Shown: positions 17,248-26,636, numbered from the stretch's first letter. The stretch is 64,000 bases of DNA from Salegentibacter holothuriorum (GCF_900168045.1 NZ_FUYY01000009.1:1-64000), one strand, 5' to 3'. The notes: generated by a model from the sequence alone, not told the origin. Program-made: numbers and translations.

Positions 17248-18342
17248 TTAAACGTTGAATCTAAAGTGCATTACATCGCCATTTTTAACGATATACTCTT
17301 TACCTTCTACACGCATTTTACCGGCTTCTTTTACTTTAGCTTCACTTCCAAAATGATCAAAATCTTCGTAAGCAATCACTTCAGCACGAATAAATCCTTT
17401 TTCAAAATCGGTATGAATTACGCCAGCAGCTTGTGGAGCGGTAGATCCAACGGGGATAGTCCAGGCACGAACTTCCTTAACTCCAGCAGTAAAATAAGTT
17501 TGAAGATTTAAAAGATCGTAAGCTCCGCGAATCAATTTTGCAGCTCCAGGTTCTTCCAAACCAATATCCTGAAGAAACATTTGGCGTTCTTCATAATCGT
17601 CAAGTTCGGTAATATCAGCTTCAGTTCCTACGGCAAGAACCAGCACCTCAGCACCTTCATCTTTAACCGCTTCCCTAACCTTATCTACATGAGCATTTCC
17701 AGAAACTGCCGAATCTTCATCTACATTACAAACATACATTACCGGCTTATCGGTAATAAATTGCATCGGCTTTATAAATTCCTTTCTTTCATCTTCAGTA
17801 AGATCAATAGCCCTAACAGATTTTCCGGCTTCTAACCCTTCTTTCACCTTGGTTAGCGCTGTTTGTTCTTTTTGAGCTTCTTTATTCCCGGTACGTGCTG
17901 CACGCTTCACTTTCTCCAATTTCTTATCGGTAGTTTCCAGGTCTTTAAGTTGTAGCTCCATATCTATGGTTTCTTTGTCCCTTATTGGGTCTATAGAACC
18001 ATCTACATGCACAATATTGTCGTTTTCAAAACAGCGTAAAACGTGAAGAATTGCATCGGTTTCCCTGATGTTCCCCAGGAACTGGTTTCCAAGTCCTTCC
18101 CCTTTACTGGCACCTTTTACCAATCCTGCAATATCCACTATTTCTACAGTAGCCGGTTGTACTCTTTCAGGATTCACCAAAGTCTCCAATCGTTGAATCC
18201 TTGGGTCTGGAACGTTAACCACTCCAACATTAGGTTCAATGGTACAAAATGGGAAATTTGCGCTTTGTGCCTTTGCGTTAGAAAGACAATTAAAAAGCGT
18301 TGATTTTCCTACGTTTGGTAATCCTACAATTCCGGCTTTCAT
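17248..18342 (-). CDS. ychF: Redox-regulated ATPase YchF (Obg-family)
   Basis: 364 residues from the ATG at 18342; an upstream in-frame TTG at 18366 would add eight residues but [15 protein letters not shown] is the universal start. G1 is [10 protein letters not shown]2 is [12 protein letters not shown], and G3 is [20 protein letters not shown]. YchF has ATPase rather than GTPase specificity because NVDE replaces the usual NKxD. A C-terminal TGS domain covers about 280-364. It is a ribosome-associated translation factor; YchF homologues also modulate the oxidative stress response. Confidence 0.96.
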   Translation of the reverse strand: MKAGIVGLPNVGKSTLFNCLSNAKAQSANFPFCTIEPNVGVVNVPDPRIQRLETLVNPERVQPATVEIVDIAGLVKGASKGEGLGNQFLGNIRETDAILHVLRCFENDNIVHVDGSIDPIRDKETIDMELQLKDLETTDKKLEKVKRAARTGNKEAQKEQTALTKVKEGLEAGKSVRAIDLTEDERKEFIKPMQFITDKPVMYVCNVDEDSAVSGNAHVDKVREAVKDEGAEVLVLAVGTEADITELDDYEERQMFLQDIGLEEPGAAKLIRGAYDLLNLQTYFTAGVKEVRAWTIPVGSTAPQAAGVIHTDFEKGFIRAEVIAYEDFDHFGSEAKVKEAGKMRVEGKEYIVKNGDVMHFRFNV

Positions 18343-18363
18343 AGTAATGATTTTTTGCGGCTG

Positions 18364-18371
18364 CAAATGTA
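18364..18371 (-). promoter_or_regulatory. Candidate -7 box for ychF
   Basis: On the minus strand this is TACATTTG, a match to TAnnTTTG. It ends 21 bases before the ychF ATG. No clear TTG element is seen at the expected spacing. Confidence 0.45.
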
Positions 18372-18564
18372 CGTATTTTCTATTGCAGCCGCTAATTTCT
18401 TTTTAAGTACTATTAGTATCAGGTAGAAGAGTTTAAATCAAATTCGTTACAATATTTATCATTTTCCTAAAGCTAATAAGTATAAATTACTAAGAAATTT
18501 AAATCTTCATTAAATTGGTGTAAATATTGATATCTAATTATCAATACAATACCCAAAAATTATT

Positions 18565-19497
18565 ATGAAAAAACTCCAACTTCTAATTTTTGCGCTTATT
18601 TTAAGCCTTACAGGTTGTTATAATGATAGAGATGATTTAGATCCTTCCGGAAATAATAATTCCCCAGAAGTGCCACAAGAAACCGATAATCAATTTGTAG
18701 CTGAAGATGGGGAAATTTATTTTACAGGATTGGATTGTACAGGCAACGGAAATTACATTTTAGATTCAGAAAATTTATTGGAAGACCTAAGCATTCCCAA
18801 TACACTACCTGAAACTTTCGATTTATCTAAATTTCTACCTCCCGTTGGTAACCAGGGTGACCTAGGCTCCTGTACTTCCTGGGCTACAAGTTATTACATG
18901 AAATCTTTTCAGGAAAAAATTGAATCTGGATTACCTTATTCCGAAGCAACTATTTTTAGTCCGTCTTACACATACAACCAACTTACTTCTAATGATTGTG
19001 GCGGGACTTCTATTCAGGAAACTCTTGCCCTAATTGAAGAACAGGGAGTCGCTGCTCTGGAACTTTTCCCTTATACCGAAAATGAATGTACTACCCAGCC
19101 AAACGAAACTATTACTGAGGCTGCAGAAGAGGCTAGAATAGCTGATTATAAAGCTTTAAGCGGAGAAAATATGGTAGCCGAAATGAAAACCTTACTCACC
19201 CAGCAACAACCTATTATTATAGGCGCGGTCCTCTCTCCCGAGTTTGGAAAAACCGATAGTTTTGGCCTAACTGCTTACCGTGAACACAACGTAAATTATG
19301 AAGACGTAACCTGCCACGCAATGCTAGTGGTTGGCTTTAATGACGAATTTAATGCTTTTAAATTGGTAAACTCCTGGGGAGAATCCTGGGGTGATAATGG
19401 TTTTGTTTGGATAGATTATCAGGCTTTTGAAAATGTAGCCGATACCAACGCCTCTTTTAGAGTTATTAACCAGGCTTATGTAGCCTACGATCTTTAG
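18565..19497 (+). CDS. C1-family (papain-like) cysteine protease lipoprotein
   Basis: 310 residues. A lipobox LTGC (C18) follows a short hydrophobic segment, so the protein is probably lipid-anchored outside the cytoplasm. The catalytic Cys is C103 in QGDLGSCTSWATSYYMK, matching the papain QGxCGSCW region; the His is H251 in CHAMLVVGF; and the Asn is N269 in LVNSWGESWG. All three catalytic residues are in order with normal spacing. There is no obvious inhibitory propeptide; the 85 residues between the lipobox and the domain look disordered and acidic. It is monocistronic. Confidence 0.9.
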   Translation: MKKLQLLIFALILSLTGCYNDRDDLDPSGNNNSPEVPQETDNQFVAEDGEIYFTGLDCTGNGNYILDSENLLEDLSIPNTLPETFDLSKFLPPVGNQGDLGSCTSWATSYYMKSFQEKIESGLPYSEATIFSPSYTYNQLTSNDCGGTSIQETLALIEEQGVAALELFPYTENECTTQPNETITEAAEEARIADYKALSGENMVAEMKTLLTQQQPIIIGAVLSPEFGKTDSFGLTAYREHNVNYEDVTCHAMLVVGFNDEFNAFKLVNSWGESWGDNGFVWIDYQAFENVADTNASFRVINQAYVAYDL

Positions 19498-19574
19498 AGG
19501 TTAAATTCAGAATTTAAAGTTTTACTGTTCCCTACTCAAGAAAAATGAGGGTTTTCCATATTTCTTCTAAGCAT

Positions 19575-19612
19575 TTGTTTGCTAATTATTAGTTTAAACT
19601 AACTTTGCGGCT
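19575..19612 (+). promoter_or_regulatory. recQ promoter, very short leader
   Basis: TTG (19575-19577, or 19579-19581) lies 22 (or 18) bases before TAACTTTG (19600-19607), which matches TAnnTTTG. The recQ ATG begins at 19613, only five bases after the box, so transcripts from this promoter would be leaderless or nearly so. Confidence 0.6.
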
Positions 19613-21730
19613 ATGGAAAATACCCGGGTTTTACATACGCTTAAAGAATATTTTGGTTACGATAGTTTTAGACCACTTCAAAAGAAGATCATCGATTCGG
19701 TTTTTAAAGGCAAAGACAACCTGGTAATTATGCCCACCGGTGGTGGAAAATCTATTTGTTACCAACTTCCTGCAATCTTACTTCCTGAAATCACCCTGGT
19801 AATTTCCCCGCTTATAGCCTTGATGAAAGATCAGGTAGACGGACTTACCGCAAATGGTGTTCCCGCGGCATTTTTAAATAGTAGCCAAACCGAAAGCCAG
19901 CAACAAGAAATCTTTAAAAAAATTGATTCCAAAGAATTAAAACTGCTTTATGTTGCGCCAGAAAGTTTGCAGTTTGTAGATCGCTTTATGAGCGATGGAA
20001 AAATAAGTTTGATCGCGGTAGATGAAGCACATTGTATCTCCAGCTGGGGGCACGATTTTAGACCGGCTTATACACAATTAGGCTATTTAAAAAACCGCTT
20101 CCCCACTACCCCAATGATCGCCCTAACCGCTACGGCCGATAAAGCGACACGAGAAGATATTTGCCGCCAATTGAATATTCCAAAAGCGCAAAAACACATC
20201 GCTTCTTTTGATAGGAAAAACCTAAGTCTTGATGTGCGGCCGGGTATTAAACGCTTTGAGCAAATCACTAATTTTGTAAAAAACCGAAAAAAGGAAAGCG
20301 GAATTATTTATTGCCTAAGCAGAAAAAACACCGAAGAGATTTCTGAGAAACTCCAACGAAAAGGTTTTGAAGCAGAAGCTTACCACGCTGGTTTACCGGC
20401 AGAGAAACGTATTGAAATTCAGGATAATTTTATCAATGATAATTCAAAGATTATTTGTGCTACCATAGCCTTTGGGATGGGTATAGATAAATCTAATATT
20501 CGTTGGGTAATTCATTATAATATGCCAAAAAACCTGGAAGGTTATTACCAGGAAATTGGTCGTGCAGGGCGGGACGGTTTGCCTTCAGACACTATGCTTT
20601 TTCATAGTTATGCTGATGTGGTGCAGCTGCAAAAATTCGCTTCCAATTCTGGAAATGAAGAAGTACAGCTTGCAAAGCTAGACCGAATGAAACAATATTC
20701 TGAGGCTTTAAGTTGCCGCCGAAAAATATTGCTGAGTTATTTTGGAGAATTAAAACAGGAGGATTGTGGCAATTGTGATATTTGTAAAAATCCTCCACAG
20801 TTTTTTGATGGAACTGTTATTGCACAAAAAGCACTTTCATGCATTTTCAGGCTAAAAGAAAACGAACCCATCACTGTTTTAATAGACGTTTTACGAGGCT
20901 CTCAAAATGAATCAGTTTTCAGCAAGAATTATCAGCAAATAAAGACTTTTGGAATTGGTAATGATATTTCCTGGCACCACTGGCAGCAATATATTATTCA
21001 GCTTATCAATCTTGGCTATGTAGAAATAGCTTTTCACCGTGGCAATAATTTACAACTCACAGCCCTGGCAAAAAACGTACTTTTTGAAGGCGAAAAAGTT
21101 CAGCTTGCTGAAGTTCCTGATCGCAAAAAGCTAAAACGTCGTGAAGAAAACGAAATTGCAGAAAAGACTTCTGATAATTCCCTTTTTGAAAAATTAAGAC
21201 AACTACGTTTAAAAATTGCTCGCGAAGAAGAGATTCCCGCATATCTTATCTTTAACGATGCTACTTTAAAAGAAATGGAGAAATCCCGCCCAATGACCGA
21301 TGATGAATTTCTTCAAATTAATGGGGTGGGAAGACAAAAAATGCAGGATTACGGCTACGAATTTATAAAGGAAATTATCGCTTTTAGTAAAAAAAAACGC
21401 AGCACCAAAAAGCGTAAAAAAGCAAATACCTATAAAGCTACACTAAGCTTATTAAATGAAGGTTTAAGTCTGGAAGAAATTGCCAAAAAGCGAGAGTTGG
21501 CCATTACTACCATTTATTCGCATCTGGCAAAACTATATACCGAAAATGAAGCGGTAGACCCTATGAAATATATTTCAAATGCTGATTTTAAAGCCATTGA
21601 AAAAGCGCGTGGAGAAATTGAAAACCCTGACGGACTAAAAGTCTACTTTGAGCATTTTGAAGAAGCAATAGATTATGGAACCATTAGGTTGGCCTTAGCT
21701 GTTTTAGAAAAACAGGAAGCAGAAGTTTAA
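19613..21730 (+). CDS. recQ: ATP-dependent DNA helicase RecQ
   Basis: 705 residues. Walker A MPTGGGKSICYQLPAI, DEAH box AVDEAHCISSWGHDFRP, motif V/VI IGRAGRDG, and a zinc-binding subdomain with CRRKILLSYFGE and CGNCDIC. The RQC winged helix follows, then an HRDC domain at about 530-600, then a basic Lys/Arg-rich linker and a C-terminal helix-turn-helix-like extension (LSLEEIAKKRELAITTIYSHLAKLY). It is a 3'-5' helicase for repair and recombination fork restart. The gene overlaps truA by 4 bp at their stop ends. Confidence 0.96.
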   Translation: MENTRVLHTLKEYFGYDSFRPLQKKIIDSVFKGKDNLVIMPTGGGKSICYQLPAILLPEITLVISPLIALMKDQVDGLTANGVPAAFLNSSQTESQQQEIFKKIDSKELKLLYVAPESLQFVDRFMSDGKISLIAVDEAHCISSWGHDFRPAYTQLGYLKNRFPTTPMIALTATADKATREDICRQLNIPKAQKHIASFDRKNLSLDVRPGIKRFEQITNFVKNRKKESGIIYCLSRKNTEEISEKLQRKGFEAEAYHAGLPAEKRIEIQDNFINDNSKIICATIAFGMGIDKSNIRWVIHYNMPKNLEGYYQEIGRAGRDGLPSDTMLFHSYADVVQLQKFASNSGNEEVQLAKLDRMKQYSEALSCRRKILLSYFGELKQEDCGNCDICKNPPQFFDGTVIAQKALSCIFRLKENEPITVLIDVLRGSQNESVFSKNYQQIKTFGIGNDISWHHWQQYIIQLINLGYVEIAFHRGNNLQLTALAKNVLFEGEKVQLAEVPDRKKLKRREENEIAEKTSDNSLFEKLRQLRLKIAREEEIPAYLIFNDATLKEMEKSRPMTDDEFLQINGVGRQKMQDYGYEFIKEIIAFSKKKRSTKKRKKANTYKATLSLLNEGLSLEEIAKKRELAITTIYSHLAKLYTENEAVDPMKYISNADFKAIEKARGEIENPDGLKVYFEHFEEAIDYGTIRLALAVLEKQEAEV

Positions 21731-22518
21731 AAATCTTCCAGCCCAATTTTATTTAAAAGTAAGCCTGAGGCTGGTACTATATAGTCCATTTGCATTTGCA
21801 CCCCGGGTTTTAAACTATTTTCTAAATCTTCTAAGCTAAACTCACCTCTACCAAGTTGCAGCAAGGCACCCATCATTAACCTAACTTGATGTCTTAGGAA
21901 ACCGGCGCTGTGAATATGAAAAATATAAGATTTTTCAGGAAAAAAGCTGGCGGTTATTTCGGTATTCTCAACTAATTCAGATTTTATGATCTCGCGTTCA
22001 AAAGTACTGTTCTCTGAAACCCGCACACAATAGTTTCTAAACTGGTGTTTGCCTTCAAAAAGCTTTGCTCCTTTTTTCATCAATTCAATATCCAGATCAA
22101 ATTGAAAATTAGCCATTAAAGGCGCACAAAAAGGATGATTTTTCTCCCCAAAACTAAATAAATAAGCATATTCTTTAAGTTTTGGATGCTGAATAATATT
22201 GAATTTCGCATCCACTTCAGTGATGGAAAGCGCTCTAATATCCTGAGGTAAATTAAGATTGAATTCTTTTAAAAACTCATCTTTATCACTAAGTGGTTCG
22301 TAATCTAAAAAAAGCTCAAATGCCGATTCCTGTGCTGAAACCATAGCATCTGTTCTACTCGTACCTAAAATTTTAAACTTTTCGGTAGGCATTACATAAC
22401 GTAAGGTTTTTGTGATTAACTCTTCTACCGTTTTTACATCTGGCTGTTTTTGCCAGCCGTGCAAACGATAACCTAAATATTGAACTTTAATAAGGTAAAA
22501 ATAGCGCTTGGGTTGCAA
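21727..22518 (-). CDS. TruA-like tRNA pseudouridine synthase
   Basis: 263 residues. Start is a TTG at 22518 because no ATG occurs before residue 43 and MQPKRYFYLIKVQYLGYRLHGW fits the family. The catalytic Asp lies in GTSRTDAMVSA; canonical TruA has GRTDAGVHA, so the residues after Asp are diverged. The late motif FLRHQVRLMMGALLQLGRG matches the TruA family. It modifies tRNA in the cytoplasm, but the position is uncertain because the motif differs; it may be a second TruA paralogue. It follows plsC by 29 bp. Confidence 0.85.
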   Translation of the reverse strand: MQPKRYFYLIKVQYLGYRLHGWQKQPDVKTVEELITKTLRYVMPTEKFKILGTSRTDAMVSAQESAFELFLDYEPLSDKDEFLKEFNLNLPQDIRALSITEVDAKFNIIQHPKLKEYAYLFSFGEKNHPFCAPLMANFQFDLDIELMKKGAKLFEGKHQFRNYCVRVSENSTFEREIIKSELVENTEITASFFPEKSYIFHIHSAGFLRHQVRLMMGALLQLGRGEFSLEDLENSLKPGVQMQMDYIVPASGLLLNKIGLEDF

Positions 22519-22547
22519 ATTTTTGTTTTTCAGGATTTGGAATACTA

Positions 22548-23345
22548 CTAATATTCTCGTTTTTTGTTTAACTCTTCCATCTCTCGCACTGCTTCCGCAG
22601 GAATAACTTTCTGAAAAGAAGCGTGTTGTTCTATAGCGTATTCCAACTTATTCACAATGTCTTCTACAGATTCGTTTTCATAATCTATTTGTAGCGGCTC
22701 TTTAATTTGCATTGTTTGCAAAATACCGCGTTTCTTGATCCTTATCCCCTTTTTATCGAATGAGCGTCTAAATCCATCAATTACAATAGGAATAACAACC
22801 GGTTTATATTGTTTAATTATATGGGCGGTTCCCTTTCTAATGGGCTTAAAAGGCTTTGTAGTTCCCTGCGGAAATGTAATTACCCATCCATCTTTTAAAG
22901 CGGTTCCAATATTTTTAGTGTCATCAGGGTTTACCTGGCGTTCCACTTCCTGGCCTTTTGCCCGCCAGGTTCTCTCTACACTAACAGCTCCGGCGTAAGC
23001 CATAATTCTGTAAATCAATCCCGCATTCATGGTTTCTTTAGCCGCTACATAATAGATATTAAGTTTCGGCTGCCAGATATAACCTACGTTTTTAATGGAA
23101 TCTACCCTCCCACTCAAACTAGCGTTAAAAACGTGGAACATGGCCGTTACATCGGCAAAGTATGTTTGATGATTGGAAACAAAAAGCACATTGGTATCCG
23201 GAAGGTTTTTAATTATTTCTGAACCTTCAATATTCAATTCGTTAAAACCACGATAACGACGATGACTCAACAATCCAAAAATACGGATAAGCCATTTTTT
23301 TAGAAATAAAATATGTCCAAATGGATTTCTTTTAAACAACCCCAT
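22548..23345 (-). CDS. 1-acyl-sn-glycerol-3-phosphate acyltransferase-like protein
   Basis: 265 residues. The acyltransferase block reads VSNHQTYFADVTAMF, with five residues between H and D where PlsC has four (HX4D). A later motif GWVITFPQGTTKPF corresponds to FPEGTR. This looks like the flavobacterial PlsC-like subgroup that acylates glycerophosphates or related lipids at the inner membrane, but the substrate is not proven. Followed by the TruA-like gene 29 bp downstream, so the two likely form one operon. An ATG start at 23345 is clear. Confidence 0.86.
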   Translation of the reverse strand: MGLFKRNPFGHILFLKKWLIRIFGLLSHRRYRGFNELNIEGSEIIKNLPDTNVLFVSNHQTYFADVTAMFHVFNASLSGRVDSIKNVGYIWQPKLNIYYVAAKETMNAGLIYRIMAYAGAVSVERTWRAKGQEVERQVNPDDTKNIGTALKDGWVITFPQGTTKPFKPIRKGTAHIIKQYKPVVIPIVIDGFRRSFDKKGIRIKKRGILQTMQIKEPLQIDYENESVEDIVNKLEYAIEQHASFQKVIPAEAVREMEELNKKREY

Positions 23346-23410
23346 AGTTTAAATTTCAGTTCTTACTTTCCTGTATAAATTTTATTAGATTAGGAGACCA
23401 GCCCACAAAA

Positions 23411-23476
23411 CCTAAGGAAAAAATAATTTAATTTTAAAACAAGTCGGGCACTATTTAAATCTCGATTATCGAGGAA
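23411..23476. repeat. Class C-related dispersed element
   Basis: The core AAATCTCGATTATCGAG is shared with 39297-39312 and, in reverse, with 55378-55397. It is preceded by AGTCGGGCACTATTTAAAT. It lies in the spacer between the Nudix gene and plsC. Confidence 0.5.
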
Positions 23477-23511
23477 AAATTAAGCCGCACAAATATAGTA
23501 ATTCCTCGTTT

Positions 23512-24153
23512 TTAAAAGCTTTTTCTAAATATTTCTCGTATTTCACTCAGCATCATACCCGTAGCACCCCACACAATTTGTTCATTTAATTTAAATGCCG
23601 GCACTACCATTTTATTTGAATAACTAGTGCTCAATTCTTGATTTACAAAATTAGAATGATCCAGAAAATGATCTAAATCTACCTCTAGAATACGCTCTAC
23701 CTCGCTTTCCTGCGGAATTAAAGTTGGGGTTTCATCTAGCAAACCTAAATAAGGTTGCACCCAAAAATTGCTTGGCGGAATATATAGGCGAGTAAGTTCT
23801 CGTATCACTTCTATATTGTTTCTTGGAATTCCAACTTCCTCTTCGGTTTCACGCAATGCGGTTTGCTCCAGGTTCACATCATCGGGTTCTACACGTCCTC
23901 CGGGAAATCCAATTTGATTAGAATGTACACCTTTATAGGTTTTTCTTAAAATTAATACCAGGTGAGTTTTTCCGGAATTATTAGGATAAAACACAGCCAT
24001 AACACCGGCTTTGTTAGGCTTAAGGCTATTAATGTCAAGATTTCTCATCTCTTCACGGCGGTTACCGGGCACTAATTTATGATGCGCCTCTTCCCCCGGA
24101 AGGACAATTTTTTTTAATTTTGGTATCCTGTCTTTAAAATCCTGAAAATCCAT
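23512..24153 (-). CDS. CoA pyrophosphatase-type Nudix hydrolase
   Basis: 213 residues. The Nudix region reads FPGGRVEPDD then TALRETEEEVGI, as in the CoA/NADH-pyrophosphatase branch (YeaB/NUDT7-like), where the upstream E is variable. An N-terminal segment RIPKLKKIVLPGEEAHHKL is typical of the flavobacterial members. It hydrolyses CoA or its derivatives, by family inference. The start codon ATG shares two bases with the ATG of the opposite-strand cyclophilin gene. Confidence 0.9.
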   Translation of the reverse strand: MDFQDFKDRIPKLKKIVLPGEEAHHKLVPGNRREEMRNLDINSLKPNKAGVMAVFYPNNSGKTHLVLILRKTYKGVHSNQIGFPGGRVEPDDVNLEQTALRETEEEVGIPRNNIEVIRELTRLYIPPSNFWVQPYLGLLDETPTLIPQESEVERILEVDLDHFLDHSNFVNQELSTSYSNKMVVPAFKLNEQIVWGATGMMLSEIREIFRKSF

Positions 24154-24154
24154 G
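24151..24154. promoter_or_regulatory. Shared CATG of two divergent start codons
   Basis: The palindrome CATG supplies ATG on the plus strand (24152-24154) and ATG on the minus strand (24153-24151). Both frames need these starts: the cyclophilin for its signal peptide, the Nudix gene for its conserved N-terminus. There is therefore no intergenic space, and each promoter must lie inside the other coding sequence. Confidence 0.8.
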
Positions 24155-24910
24155 AAAACCTCGCTTTCTATCTTTTATCTTTTTCTAATTCTTTTTTTCG
24201 CAAGTTGTGAAGATAAGGAAACTTCAAATAAAAACACGTCGGAAAAGGCTATAGATAAAGAAGAAGTTTCTAAAAAAACTTCTAAACTAGACTCCTTAAA
24301 AGCTAAATATGCCAAAAAGGAAGAAGTGGTTCTTCAGAATAAAGAAGAAGTCGATGGTAGATTCCCGATTCCACAGGAGCAACTAATTCCTTTTTTAAGC
24401 CAATATGGAAAAGAAAATCCGGAAAACCGAGTTCGCATCATCACTAGTTTTGGCAATATTGAAGTAATGCTTTATCGTGATACTCCCCTTCATAGAGCTA
24501 ATTTTATAATGCTGGTAAAAAAAGGCTATTTCGATAATACCTTTTTTCACAGGATTGCACCTGGTTTTGTAATCCAGGGTGGGAATTCAGATAACTTAGC
24601 AACGCCAAGAAAACGTTCTGAAATTGGCGATTATCTAATTCCCAGTGAATTTGATGCAGGGCATAAACACACCTACGGCGCATTTTCAGCAGCAAAATAC
24701 AGCGAACAGAACGTTAGTAAAGCTTCGTCTCCATTTGAGTTTTTTATAGTTATGGATAAAAATGGAACTCCGCACTTAAATAATGATCATACGGTTTTTG
24801 GACGCGTCACCAAAGGAATGGAAGTTGCAGAAAAAATTGCCCAGGTAAAAACCGGCCAGTCAGAATGGCCCATAGATAATGTGGAAATGGATATTGAGAT
24901 TATAGACTAA
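24152..24910 (+). CDS. Cyclophilin-type peptidylprolyl isomerase lipoprotein
   Basis: 252 residues. A signal segment ending in LFFASC places a lipid-anchored Cys near residue 19. A Lys/Glu-rich linker (about 20-80) precedes the cyclophilin domain (about 98-250), with NFIMLVKKGYFDNTFFHRI, APGFVIQGG, YGAFSAAK and VFGRVTKGMEVAEKI. It should catalyse prolyl cis-trans isomerisation in the periplasm. It ends directly against the RDD gene on the other strand (stop codons abut at 24910/24911). Confidence 0.93.
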   Translation: MKTSLSIFYLFLILFFASCEDKETSNKNTSEKAIDKEEVSKKTSKLDSLKAKYAKKEEVVLQNKEEVDGRFPIPQEQLIPFLSQYGKENPENRVRIITSFGNIEVMLYRDTPLHRANFIMLVKKGYFDNTFFHRIAPGFVIQGGNSDNLATPRKRSEIGDYLIPSEFDAGHKHTYGAFSAAKYSEQNVSKASSPFEFFIVMDKNGTPHLNNDHTVFGRVTKGMEVAEKIAQVKTGQSEWPIDNVEMDIEIID

Positions 24911-25627
24911 TTACGCCCGTTGGGTATAATAATTATAATCGGTAATCACTTGCCGAATAAACTCCATCGGGGATTCCTCCGGCTTCGTTTCCAATAATTC
25001 TGATAATTTTTCTGAAAGCGATAAGATAAGTCGGTGATTATTGTTTCTTTTCGCGGTTTGATACAAGTTTTTAATATTCTCTACATCGGCATCTTTTAAA
25101 ACACTCACCTGCGGATATTTGGGTTGATAACCATCTGGAACATCTACCGCAAGACTTCGGTTTAAATTGGTTCTTGGTTTTTCAGAAATCACGGTAGTTT
25201 TAGCGGCTAGATCTCCCAATCGTTGTCCTTTCCCATTTAACAAAATAGTTACTACAGCAATAGCCCCGCTGCTAATAGAAATATCTATAAAGCGAAGCAA
25301 CCATCTTATCAAATACTCAGCTAAAGCAGGTCTGCTACCATCCAACTTCACTACCCTAATTTGTAAAGCGGCTTTCCCGGGAGTTTGGCCGTTATATAAA
25401 GTTTCCCACAACAAATAATAAAGTAACGAAGGAAGCCCCATTACCAGATAATATACCCACTGCCCTGCCGCATCTAATCCTGTACCGGCTAATGCCAGCG
25501 AACTAATCACTATATAGAGACCAATAATGAATACATCTACAATGAAAGCAAGGATGCGATCGCCAACACTTGCAACATTCTGATTAATACTAATATTTTG
25601 AGCGGTTTCAATTTGAAAATTATCCAT
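24911..25627 (-). CDS. RDD family membrane protein
   Basis: 238 residues. The N-terminus has ASVGDRILAFIVDVFIIG, the RDD signature; there are three hydrophobic segments, and the C-terminal 80 residues are cytosolic and polar. RDD proteins are of diverse, often unknown, transport-related function. It is divergent from the SpoIIM-to-DUF58 operon, with only 34 bp between the two start codons, which suggests a shared or overlapping promoter region. RDD genes are commonly found beside this operon type. Confidence 0.88.
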   Translation of the reverse strand: MDNFQIETAQNISINQNVASVGDRILAFIVDVFIIGLYIVISSLALAGTGLDAAGQWVYYLVMGLPSLLYYLLWETLYNGQTPGKAALQIRVVKLDGSRPALAEYLIRWLLRFIDISISSGAIAVVTILLNGKGQRLGDLAAKTTVISEKPRTNLNRSLAVDVPDGYQPKYPQVSVLKDADVENIKNLYQTAKRNNNHRLILSLSEKLSELLETKPEESPMEFIRQVITDYNYYTQRA

Positions 25628-25661
25628 TTAATCTGTTTCTTTGAGAAATAATATAAAAACC

Positions 25662-26636
25662 ATGCGAGAGGCTGCTTTTGTGAAGCAAAATAAGGATAAA
25701 TGGCTGAAGTTTGAAAGCAGGCTTCAAAATAAAAATAATCTGCGGCCAGAGCAGCTTTCTAATATTTATATTGAAGTTAGTGACCATTTGAGTTACTCCA
25801 AAACTTTTTACCCAAAAAGTAATACTACTTCGTACTTAAATCAATTAACCGTTGCGGCTCATCAAAGAATTTATAAAAATAAAAAAGAGTCTCGAAACCG
25901 CTTTATCACGTTTTTTACCAGGGAATTTCCTTTGTTTTTTTACAGTTTTCAGAAACAATTATTGCTTAGCTTTTTAATATTCGTACTTTTTTCTGCTGTA
26001 GGAGCATTCTCTGCCGCATCAGATCATACTTTTGTAAGAAGTATTCTAGGTGATGCCTATGTGAATATGACTTTACAAAATATTGCTGAAGGAGATCCCA
26101 TGGCGGTGTACAAAAAGATGGCCGAAACAGATATGTTCCTGGGAATTACCATAAATAACATTCGGGTTTCTTTAATGGCTTTTAGTATGGGTATCCTGGC
26201 TGGAATAGGAACCGTTTTTATTTTAATGCAAAATGCAGTTATGCTGGGTTCTTTTCAATATTTCTTTTATGATCAGGGATTATTATGGGAATCTGCCAGA
26301 ACAATTTGGATTCATGGAACTATAGAAATTTCAGTAATCATAATTGCAGGTTGCGCAGGTTTAGTAGTAGGAAAAAGTATACTTTTTCCCGGCACTTATA
26401 CCAGATTAATCTCTTTTGTAAAAGGAGTCAAAAACGGACTTAAGATTGTGATTAGCACTATCCCATTTTTTATAATTGCCGGGTTTTTAGAAGGTTTTGT
26501 CACCAGGCAAACGCAAATGCCAGATTGGTTAGCTATTTTAATTATTGGCAGCTCCCTTGCACTTATTTTATTCTATTATATCTTCTACCCACATATTTTA
26601 CACAAAAAAAAAATTCATGAAGCAGGATTACATTGA
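25662..26636 (+). CDS. SpoIIM-family (stage II sporulation protein M) membrane protein
   Basis: 324 residues from the ATG at 25662; an upstream in-frame TTG exists at 25641 but MREAAFVKQNKDKWLKFESRL is the natural start. An N-terminal soluble helical part (about 1-100) is followed by about five membrane spans, including SLMAFSMGILAGIGTVFIL and the HGTIEISVIIIAGCAGL segment typical of SpoIIM-like proteins. The organism does not sporulate, so the name reflects homology only. First gene of the six-gene operon; overlaps the next gene by 20 bp. Confidence 0.9.
   Translation: MREAAFVKQNKDKWLKFESRLQNKNNLRPEQLSNIYIEVSDHLSYSKTFYPKSNTTSYLNQLTVAAHQRIYKNKKESRNRFITFFTREFPLFFYSFQKQLLLSFLIFVLFSAVGAFSAASDHTFVRSILGDAYVNMTLQNIAEGDPMAVYKKMAETDMFLGITINNIRVSLMAFSMGILAGIGTVFILMQNAVMLGSFQYFFYDQGLLWESARTIWIHGTIEISVIIIAGCAGLVVGKSILFPGTYTRLISFVKGVKNGLKIVISTIPFFIIAGFLEGFVTRQTQMPDWLAILIIGSSLALILFYYIFYPHILHKKKIHEAGLH

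Noticed and set aside
26545-26616. Longer start for the membrane protein at 26617
   Set aside because: The extension begins with TTG inside the SpoIIM gene and encodes a sequence unlike the membrane protein; the ATG at 26617 gives normal operon overlap.
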